From Pseudoroseicyclus aestuarii (lineage in GTDB: Bacteria > Pseudomonadota > Alphaproteobacteria > Rhodobacterales > Rhodobacteraceae), in contig NZ_QJTE01000001.1 of assembly GCF_003217255.1 (NCBI RefSeq), forward strand, positions 620,001 to 684,000: 64,000 nucleotides of DNA, written 5' to 3'. Of this stretch, positions 54,744 through 61,854 are shown in pieces. A model generated the notes under the pieces. That model was not told the origin of the DNA. It did not search any database and was given only the letters and a program-made list of their open reading frames with translations. A program made the translations under genes and the position numbers. The stretch's first letter is position 1. Each line of letters starts with the position of its first letter.

Positions 54744-56743
54744 GCCGCCTGATCAGAGCTCTGCCCGCCGCCGCCCTTTTCGCCGCATTGGCCCTCCCGC
54801 CGCTGGTCCTGCCTGCCGCCCTCTCGGCGCAGGAGGCCGTCTCCTCCGCGCCCGTCGAGGCCGGCCTCAGGCGCGACATCGCCCTTGCCGAGATCGGCCT
54901 GACGCAGGGCCTCGACTTCAGCGGCCTCAGCGGCAGTTCGGAGCTGTTCTTCCCGATCGGCCCCTCCGGCGATGTGGTCACGGGCGCTGTGCTGCGGCTC
55001 AGCCTGCGGCACGGGCAGGCCGCCGAAGCCCAGCGCTACCTGCAGCTGCGGGCCGGGGGCCGCATCCTCGAGGTCGTGCCGCTGTCCGAGGAGGGAGAGG
55101 CGGCGCAGGAGATCGAGGTGCCGATCCCGCCCGAGGCGATGCAGGGCGGCTTCGTCCAGATCGGCCTGACCTACGGCGGCGGCAACAGCGACGAGGTCTG
55201 CTTCGATCCGCGCAGCGCCGGCGATTTCCTGTCCATCGGGCCGGAGAGCGCGCTGTCGCTGCGGCTGGACCCTGCGCGCCTCGACAGTCCCGCGGCCGTG
55301 GCGGCGCTGATGCCGGCGCGCAGCCGCGTCTCCATCGGCGCGGGTGTCGATGACGCGGCGGGCCTTGCCTTCGCCCTGCGCGCGGCGGCGCTGCGCGGCG
55401 GCGAGGCCGGTCTGGTCAGCGTCCAGCCGGAGGCGGCGGATGCCCCCGCCGCGCCGGGCTGGACCGAGGCGCGGCTTCGGCTGGATGCGGCGGGCGCAGA
55501 GCAGGGCGGGGCGGTGACGCTTGCCGATGTGGGCGGGGCGCCGGCGCTGGTCTTCTCCGGTGCGCAGCCGCAGCTGGCCCTCGCCGGGCTCGAGGCGCCA
55601 TGGGCCGGGCTCGCGGATGCGCCGGGCCTGCGGGTCGATGCGCTCGCCCCCGGCGGCGAGGCACCGCAGGAGGCGGTAAGCATCCCGCTGTCCTCCCTCG
55701 GCGCGGGGCTCGCGCCGCAGGATATCGCGACGACGGGACGCTTCGAGATCGGCTTTTCCATCGACGATCTGCCGCCGGGCCGTCTGCCGCGCGCCGTGGC
55801 GCTGACGGTGGGGGCGGCGCCCTCGCCGCGGGGCAGCGGCATCAGCCTCTCGGTCTTCCTGAACGGCAGCTTCCTGGGCAGCGAGGCGGTGCCGCCGGGC
55901 GCGCCGCTGCGGCTGCGCTTTGCCCTGCCCGAGGCCCTCGTGGGCCGCGACAACGCCCTGCAGATCATCGCCCAGCGCCAGCCCGAGGGCGGCGGCTGCG
56001 TGGCCGCGGAGCAGGGGTATCCTGTGCAGATCCTGCCGGATAGCGCGCTCCTCCTCGGTGCCGCGCCCCGGGCGGACCATGACTTCTTCCTGATGCGGCA
56101 GGAGTTCGCTGCGGGGGCCGCGGTGATCCTCGACACCGATCTGACGCAGGCGCCGGAGGCGCTGCTGGACTGGCTGATGCCGCTGGCGGGCAGCTTGCTG
56201 CCCGGCACCGGGCCGATCACCGTCACCTCCGGCGCGCATCCCGAAGTCGAGGCCGCCGCCGAGGGGCAGTGGCTACCGCCCTTCCTTTACGTCTCGGATC
56301 AGCCGCCGGGCGGCAGCGATCCGGCCCTGCGCTTCGACGAGGGCGCGGCCCAGCTTGTCGATGCGGAGGGGGCGGTGGTCTACGGCGGCGATGCGCTGGA
56401 GCGGATGGGCGCGGTGCAGATCGTCACCGCGCAGGGCCGGCCGGGCATCTGGATCCGGCCCGGCAGCGGGCCGGCGCCCGAGCCGACGCAGGCCCAGCCG
56501 CTGATCCTCGACCGCGGGGATCTGGCGCTGATCGACGCCGAGGGCGTGGCCCTTGCGCTGCCGACGACGGAGCCGGCGCTGGCGCGGATCGGCTATCTCG
56601 ATGCCAGTCTCTGGCGCGGCATGGCGCGGCAGGCCTGGCCCTGGCTGGTCGGGGTGGGCTGGCTGCTGCTGACGGCGCTGGCCCTGCGGGCGCTGGCACG
56701 GCGGCAGGCGCGGCGGCGCGACGGCGCGGAGGGCGAGGGCTGA
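54740..56743 (+). CDS. BcsB-like periplasmic polysaccharide export subunit
   Basis: A 667-residue protein with an N-terminal signal segment (ALFAALALPPLVLPAALSA), large periplasmic beta-rich region and a C-terminal membrane anchor (about residues 635-655, WPWLVGVGWLLLTALALRALA), the layout of BcsB, the partner of cellulose synthase BcsA. The repeated carbohydrate-binding/flavodoxin-like arrangement is suggested by PIGPSGDVVTGAVLRLSLRHG and the second half's FLNGSFLGSEAVPPG. It overlaps the Hpt gene and lies 3 bases before the GT2 synthase gene, with which it probably forms the synthase complex. Detailed family membership needs a profile search. Confidence 0.75.
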   Translation: MSRLIRALPAAALFAALALPPLVLPAALSAQEAVSSAPVEAGLRRDIALAEIGLTQGLDFSGLSGSSELFFPIGPSGDVVTGAVLRLSLRHGQAAEAQRYLQLRAGGRILEVVPLSEEGEAAQEIEVPIPPEAMQGGFVQIGLTYGGGNSDEVCFDPRSAGDFLSIGPESALSLRLDPARLDSPAAVAALMPARSRVSIGAGVDDAAGLAFALRAAALRGGEAGLVSVQPEAADAPAAPGWTEARLRLDAAGAEQGGAVTLADVGGAPALVFSGAQPQLALAGLEAPWAGLADAPGLRVDALAPGGEAPQEAVSIPLSSLGAGLAPQDIATTGRFEIGFSIDDLPPGRLPRAVALTVGAAPSPRGSGISLSVFLNGSFLGSEAVPPGAPLRLRFALPEALVGRDNALQIIAQRQPEGGGCVAAEQGYPVQILPDSALLLGAAPRADHDFFLMRQEFAAGAAVILDTDLTQAPEALLDWLMPLAGSLLPGTGPITVTSGAHPEVEAAAEGQWLPPFLYVSDQPPGGSDPALRFDEGAAQLVDAEGAVVYGGDALERMGAVQIVTAQGRPGIWIRPGSGPAPEPTQAQPLILDRGDLALIDAEGVALALPTTEPALARIGYLDASLWRGMARQAWPWLVGVGWLLLTALALRALARRQARRRDGAEGEG

Positions 56744-56746
56744 TCC

Positions 56747-58636
56747 ATGGCGCTCGACGCGGAAAGCGAGGCCCTCGGCGATCTGCTCCTCGACCGGGGC
56801 GCGCTGACGGCCGACCAGCTGGACGAGGCAGAGGCGCTCTGCGCCGAGTGGAACGTCGGCCTCTTCGACGTGCTGCAAAGCCGGCGCTGGGTCTCGGCTG
56901 ACGAGATCTATCGCCAGCTTGCCTTCTACCATGACCTGCCGCTGCTGGATCTGACTGGCGACAGGCCGGACGAGGCGCTGATCCGCGAGTACGACGCCCA
57001 GCAGATGACCAACGCGATGCTGCTGCCGGTGCGGCGCCAGCCCTCGGGGCGGCTGCTGGTCGCCGCGGCGCGGCCGGGGCCGCAGGTCGTGCTCGCCATG
57101 CGGCGGATCTTCGGCGCCGAGGTCGATCTGGCCGTCGCATCGGGCTTCGACATTTCGCTGGCGCTGCAGCGCGCCTTCCGCGAGCGGCAATCCCATCGCG
57201 CGGTCTTCGGCCTGGCGGAGGCCGATCCGCTGATGTCGGCGCAGCGGGTGGCGACGCTGCCGCAGATGGTGATCCTCTACGCGCTGGCGACGGTGCTGCT
57301 GGCGGGTTTCGCGCTGGCGCCCATCGCCACGCTGATCGCGCTGAACGTGGTGATGACGATCTTCTACACGGGCAACTTCGCCTTCAAGACGCTGCTGGTC
57401 TGGGTCGGCGGCGCGGCGCAGGACCGGTCCTCTCGCGCCATCGCGGCGGAGGCCGCCTTGCTGCGGGACGAGGATCTGCCGGTCTACACCGTCCTCGTGC
57501 CGATGTTCCGAGAGCCCGAGGTGCTGCCGATCCTGACCCGCGCCCTGCGCGAGCTGGACTACCCGCTCGCCAAGCTCGACATCAAGATCGTGCTCGAGGA
57601 GAGCGACGATTCCACCATCGAGGCGGCGCGCTCGCTCGGCCTCGAGGGGGTCTTCGAGATCGTGCTGGTCCCGGCCTCGCATCCGCAGACCAAGCCCAAG
57701 GCCTGCAACTACGCGCTGCAATACGCGCGCGGCGAGTTCCTCGTGATCTTCGATGCCGAGGACAAGCCGGAGCCGGACCAGCTGAAAAAGGTGCTCGCCA
57801 CCTTCCGCCAGCAGGGCGAGAAGACCGCCTGCGTGCAATGCCGGCTGAACTACTACAACGCGGGCGAGAACTGGCTGACGCGGATGTTCACGCTGGATTA
57901 CTCGCTCTGGTTCGACCTGATGCTGCCGGGGCTGGAGCGTCTGGGCGTGCCGATCCCGCTGGGCGGCACCTCGAACCACTTCCGCATGGACGTGCTGCGC
58001 GATCTGGGCGCCTGGGATCCCTTCAACGTGACCGAGGACGCCGACCTCGGCATCCGCCTGACGCAGAAGGGCTACCGCGTCGGGGTGATCGATTCGACCA
58101 CCTTCGAGGAGGCGAATGTCTCGATCCCGAACTGGATCCGCCAGCGCTCGCGCTGGATCAAGGGCTACATGCAGACCTTCCTCGTGCACACGCGGCGCCC
58201 GGTGAACCTGATCCGCACGGTGGGGCCGGCGGGGCTGCTGGGTTTCGTCTTCTTCATCGGCGGCACCTTTCTCTCGGGCCTGCTGAACCCGCTGTTCTGG
58301 GCGATCTTCGCCGTCTGGCTCGCCTCGGGCGGATCGCTGATCGAGCCGGTCTTTCCGCCGGCGCTGCTCTATCTGTCGCTGTTCAACCTGCTAGCCGGGA
58401 ACGGGCTGCTGATCTACCTGACCATGGTCGCGCCCTTCCGGCGGCGCTGGACGCATCTGGCCCCCTGGGGGATCAGCGTGGTCGGCTACTGGGTGCTGAT
58501 GACCATCGCCTCCTACAAGGCGCTGTCTCAGCTGATCAGCAATCCCTTCTACTGGGAGAAGACGCAGCACGGGCTGTCCAGCCACACGGCGGCAGAGCTG
58601 GCGGCGGCCAAGGCCGACGGGGAGGCCGCGGCATGA
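56747..58636 (+). CDS. GT2 polysaccharide synthase with N-terminal MshEN domain (NfrB-like)
   Basis: A 629-residue membrane synthase. Residues about 8-145 match a MshEN/GspE-N domain, with motif 1 LGDLLLDRGALTADQLDEA and motif 2-like GLFDVLQSRRWVSADEI, followed by LLDLTGD and LLVAAARPGPQVVLAMRR. Two membrane segments (170-215), a GT2 domain (247-480) with DDS (287), DAED (336-339), TED (429-431) and QRSRW (466-470), then more membrane segments. E. coli NfrB has the same two parts in opposite order and its MshEN senses c-di-GMP. Here the motif-1 Arg is Ala9, so binding may be altered. It overlaps the downstream gene (ATGA). Confidence 0.88.
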   Translation: MALDAESEALGDLLLDRGALTADQLDEAEALCAEWNVGLFDVLQSRRWVSADEIYRQLAFYHDLPLLDLTGDRPDEALIREYDAQQMTNAMLLPVRRQPSGRLLVAAARPGPQVVLAMRRIFGAEVDLAVASGFDISLALQRAFRERQSHRAVFGLAEADPLMSAQRVATLPQMVILYALATVLLAGFALAPIATLIALNVVMTIFYTGNFAFKTLLVWVGGAAQDRSSRAIAAEAALLRDEDLPVYTVLVPMFREPEVLPILTRALRELDYPLAKLDIKIVLEESDDSTIEAARSLGLEGVFEIVLVPASHPQTKPKACNYALQYARGEFLVIFDAEDKPEPDQLKKVLATFRQQGEKTACVQCRLNYYNAGENWLTRMFTLDYSLWFDLMLPGLERLGVPIPLGGTSNHFRMDVLRDLGAWDPFNVTEDADLGIRLTQKGYRVGVIDSTTFEEANVSIPNWIRQRSRWIKGYMQTFLVHTRRPVNLIRTVGPAGLLGFVFFIGGTFLSGLLNPLFWAIFAVWLASGGSLIEPVFPPALLYLSLFNLLAGNGLLIYLTMVAPFRRRWTHLAPWGISVVGYWVLMTIASYKALSQLISNPFYWEKTQHGLSSHTAAELAAAKADGEAAA

Positions 58637-60093
58637 GGGTGCTTGGACGGGGCCTGACCTGCTGGCTGCTTCTGGTGCCGGTCATGCTGGCGCTGCTGGC
58701 CTGGCCGCAGGGGCGGGGCTTTCTGTCGCAGGCGATGATCGAGACGGCGGGGCGCGCGGTTCTGGCCGCTGCCGGGACCACGGGGGGCGGCAGCCTCTAC
58801 CCGCCCTTGCCCGTGCTGCTGACGGCTGTGGTGCAGACCGCGGGCGCGCCCTTGGGATTGTCGGCGCTGTGGGCGCCGGCGCTGGCCTCTGCGATGCTGG
58901 GCGCGCTGGTGCTGCTGTCCTGGTACAAGGAGCTGGTGCGGCCCGGCAGCGGCGCGGGCGGGCAGGGCTATGGTCCCAGCGCGGCGCTGGCGATCCTCGC
59001 CCTTCTGGCGCTGAACCCGCTTCTGCCGCGCGCCTTGGCCGAGGGGCCGGGCGCCATGCTCCTGCTGCTGGGGGCGACGCTGGTGGCGCAGGCGCTGGCG
59101 CGGCTGCGGCTGGACGACAGCGCGCCGGGCATGATGCAGCTTGGCGCGGCGCTGCTGCTGCTCGTGCTCTCGCATCCCATGGGCATGGTGCTGGCACTGG
59201 CCGCGCTGCCCTTCGTCGCGCTGGCGGCGCGGCCCAGCTCCCTCGCCGTCGCGCCATGGGGCTACCTGACGGCGGTCTATTTCCCGGCGCTGGCGGCGCT
59301 GCTGTCGCTGGGGTTCGTGCAGGCGGTTCTGGGCACCGACCTCTGGCCGGCGCGCGCTCTTGCCGGCACCTCCGGGCCGGAGGCGGCGCTGATCGCGCTG
59401 GCCGCCGGGCTGCTGGCGCTGGCGGCGCTGCTGCCGCTCTGGCGCCTGCCGCGCTATGCCATGCCGGTGCTGGCGCTTCTGGGCGCCGCGCTGAGCGCCT
59501 GCCTTTTCAACGCGGTGCTGCGGGCGGAACCCGATCCGGCCATCGCCGCGCTGCCGATGCTGGCCGTTACCGCCCTGGCGGCGCGGCGCTGGCCGCCCTC
59601 GGCGCGTCGGGTGCCGCTGGTGCTGCTGCTTCTGGCGCTGACCCTGCCGCTGACGGCGCTGGCCCTGCGCGCCCATGGCGGGGCCGAGAGCCGGGCCTGG
59701 ATCGCGGCGGCGCTGCCGGGCGCCGAGGCGCCGGGCGATCCGCTGGCGGGCGACCGGGAGGCCGCCGCCCTTGTCGCGGGGCGTGGCGCGCTGCTCGTCG
59801 ATACGGCCAATGCCCCGGGCCTTGTCGCGCTGCTGGGCAGCGCCGAGGGGCTCTTGCTGCCCGGAAGCCCCGAACGCGACCTGGCATTGCTTTCCGGTCG
59901 ATCCGGTGGCGTTATATCCCTGATGCGGCGCGAGGCCGGCCCCAGCATCTCGGGGGGCTGGCCGCTGCCGGTGGACCCGGTGGGGGCCGCGCTTTCGCGA
60001 CAGTTGCATTCTCCGCCGCTCGACGGCAAAAGCATGCAAAATGCAGGTAATTGGCAGATAATCACGTTCGATCGCGCGGAGACCCCACGATGA
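58633..60093 (+). CDS. Polytopic membrane protein of the polysaccharide operon
   Basis: A 486-residue, Leu/Ala-rich integral membrane protein with about ten hydrophobic segments (LTCWLLLVPVMLALLAW to LVLLLLALTLPLTALAL), then a soluble C-terminal part (AESRAWIAAALPGAEAPGD onward). The topology resembles GT39/GT-C glycosyltransferases, including an early Asp/Glu-containing loop, but no motif decides this. It could modify the lipid or the glycan, or transport it. It overlaps both the synthase gene and the response-regulator gene by 4 bases (ATGA). Confidence 0.75.
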   Translation: MRVLGRGLTCWLLLVPVMLALLAWPQGRGFLSQAMIETAGRAVLAAAGTTGGGSLYPPLPVLLTAVVQTAGAPLGLSALWAPALASAMLGALVLLSWYKELVRPGSGAGGQGYGPSAALAILALLALNPLLPRALAEGPGAMLLLLGATLVAQALARLRLDDSAPGMMQLGAALLLLVLSHPMGMVLALAALPFVALAARPSSLAVAPWGYLTAVYFPALAALLSLGFVQAVLGTDLWPARALAGTSGPEAALIALAAGLLALAALLPLWRLPRYAMPVLALLGAALSACLFNAVLRAEPDPAIAALPMLAVTALAARRWPPSARRVPLVLLLLALTLPLTALALRAHGGAESRAWIAAALPGAEAPGDPLAGDREAAALVAGRGALLVDTANAPGLVALLGSAEGLLLPGSPERDLALLSGRSGGVISLMRREAGPSISGGWPLPVDPVGAALSRQLHSPPLDGKSMQNAGNWQIITFDRAETPR

Positions 60094-61031
60094 CACGCCC
60101 CATTATCGCCGTCGACGATTCCGAGATCGCGCGCGAGCTGATCACGCTGACCCTGTCGGAATTCGGCTACGACGATGTGCGCAGCTTCGGCGATCCGCAT
60201 GACGCGCTGGCCGCGATGACCGAGCAGAGCGTGCCTGCCGACCTTATCCTGCTGGACGTGATGATGCCGGGGATGGACGGGATCGAGCTTTGCGCCCGCA
60301 TCCGCGGGCTCGAGGCCTGGCGGGACACGCCGATCATCATGCTGACCACCCGCTCCGAGCAGGAGACGCTGTCGCAGGCCTTCATGGCCGGCGCCAACGA
60401 CTACGTGACCAAGCCGTTCCAGCGGATTGAGCTTCAGGCCCGGATCAAGAGCCTGCTGCGCCTGAAATCCGAGCTCGACCGTCGCCGCGTCGCGGGCCAG
60501 GGGTCGCGGGCCTCCGCCCGGCGGCGCGGCACCATAGAGGCGCCGGCGCCGGGGCTGCTTGCCACTCGTACCGGGCTGACCGAGGTGCTGGGCGCGCTGG
60601 AGCCCACCGCGCTGCGAAGGCTCGGCCTCGTCGCGCTGCGCATCGACAGCCTGCGCCGCGATGCGCCCGACTACGACCCGGCGCAGGCGCGCGCGCTGTC
60701 CGCCATGGTTTCGGACCTGCTGGCGCAGGTGCCGCTGCCCGCCGGGGATGCGCTGGTTCAGTGGGAAGAGGGGTGCTTCTGCCTCGCCAGCCTGTCGCAG
60801 GACGCGCAGACCCTCGTCGAGACCGCAGGCCAGATGGCGCGCGCGTTGGACCGGGACGGGGCGTCGGCGCTGTGGCAGGGCACCCGCCCGAGCCTGAGCG
60901 CCGGTCTTGCGCTGCCCGGCCAGTTCGAGACGCTGGCAGCGGGCCTCGGCGATGCTTTCGCGGCGCTGGAGGAGGCGCAGCCGGGCGGGCTGCGCATCGC
61001 CGGTGCCGAAGGCCCGGGCCGGGGGAACTGA
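60090..61031 (+). CDS. Response regulator with degenerate GGDEF domain
   Basis: A 313-residue regulator. Residues 1-120 are a receiver domain with Asp9-Asp10, the phosphorylatable Asp56 (LILLDVMMPGMDG), Thr86-Thr87 and Lys108 (VTKPF). After a basic linker, residues 155-300 follow a GGDEF (diguanylate-cyclase) fold: GLVALRIDSL, then ALVQWEEGCFCLAS where GGDEF should be, and the C-terminal SLSAGLAL and LGDAFAALEEA helices. WEEGC (225-229) replaces GGDEF, so it cannot make c-di-GMP but may bind a nucleotide or a partner. Overlaps the previous gene; ends 4 bases before the barrel gene. Confidence 0.85.
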   Translation: MTRPIIAVDDSEIARELITLTLSEFGYDDVRSFGDPHDALAAMTEQSVPADLILLDVMMPGMDGIELCARIRGLEAWRDTPIIMLTTRSEQETLSQAFMAGANDYVTKPFQRIELQARIKSLLRLKSELDRRRVAGQGSRASARRRGTIEAPAPGLLATRTGLTEVLGALEPTALRRLGLVALRIDSLRRDAPDYDPAQARALSAMVSDLLAQVPLPAGDALVQWEEGCFCLASLSQDAQTLVETAGQMARALDRDGASALWQGTRPSLSAGLALPGQFETLAAGLGDAFAALEEAQPGGLRIAGAEGPGRGN

Positions 61032-61035
61032 GGCG

Positions 61036-61698
61036 ATGCTGCTGCGATCGGCCGGTTTGCCCTGCGCCCTTGCGCTGCTGCTCGGCCCCTGGGCGGGCGA
61101 GGCACGTGCCGCCGCCTGGCCGCGCGGGGCGGGGCAAAGCTTCCTCACGCTGTCCTACCAGCACGATGTCGCGCCCTCGGACGATGCCTATGGCGGTCTC
61201 TATTACGAGCGGGGGCTGTCCGACAGCCTGACCTTCGGGCTGACCGCCGGGCACAACCCGGTCTTCGCGGACAGCAATGCCATTGCCTTTCTGCGCAAGA
61301 CGCTGACGCCCGAGGGGTCGGACGTCTTCGCCCTCTCTCTCGGCGCTGGCTGGGTGGAGGGCGCGGGCGCGGCCCTGCGGCCCGGCGCTTCATGGGGGCG
61401 CGGCTGGCAGCGCGGCGCGTTCAGCGGCTGGTACGGCGTCGAGGCGACCTTCGCCTATCGTGCCGATGCCACGACGGAGCTGAAGGTCGATCCGGTCATC
61501 GGCCTGAACCTTGAGGGCGGCGCCCTTGCGGTCCTGCAGCTGCAGACCTCTCGGCTGTCGGGCGGCGATTGGCAGGTCGGCCTCGCGCCCTCCTGGGTGC
61601 GGCCCGTGGGCGATGGGCTGATGCTGGAGATGGGCGCCGTCTGGGTGCCTCAGGACGAGAACCTCGCCCTCAAGCTCGGGCTCTGGACCGAATTCTGA
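61036..61698 (+). CDS. Probable small outer-membrane beta-barrel protein
   Basis: A 220-residue precursor with a signal peptide (MLLRSAGLPCALALLLGPWAGEARAA). The mature part has alternating hydrophobic strands (SFLTLSYQHDV, GGLYYERGLSDSLTFGLTAGHN, VFALSLGAGWVEG, LMLEMGAVWVP) and ends in a terminal Phe, the usual signal for outer-membrane barrels. It might be the export pore for the synthase, comparable in role to NfrA or BcsC although far smaller. It is the last gene before the 156-base gap to the kinase. Confidence 0.7.
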   Translation: MLLRSAGLPCALALLLGPWAGEARAAAWPRGAGQSFLTLSYQHDVAPSDDAYGGLYYERGLSDSLTFGLTAGHNPVFADSNAIAFLRKTLTPEGSDVFALSLGAGWVEGAGAALRPGASWGRGWQRGAFSGWYGVEATFAYRADATTELKVDPVIGLNLEGGALAVLQLQTSRLSGGDWQVGLAPSWVRPVGDGLMLEMGAVWVPQDENLALKLGLWTEF

Positions 61699-61786
61699 CG
61701 CGGGCGGGGCCACACGCCGGGGACGAGAGCCCCCGTCGATTTTTCGTGCTCCGCCGTGATTCTGCCAGAATTTTCGGGAAGAAAGG

Positions 61787-61801
61787 CTAACGCTTCATTA
61801 A
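61787..61801. promoter_or_regulatory. CtrA-like box CTAA-N7-TTAA upstream of the sensor kinase
   Basis: CTAACGCTTCATTAA, the near-copy of the element at 30587-30601; both share AACGCTTCATTAACT. It lies 53 bases before the kinase ATG. Confidence 0.4.
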
Positions 61802-61854
61802 CTTCCAGCCGCGTCCCGCGCCGGCTGCGCCCGGCCCAGCGGGAAGGACTGCCG

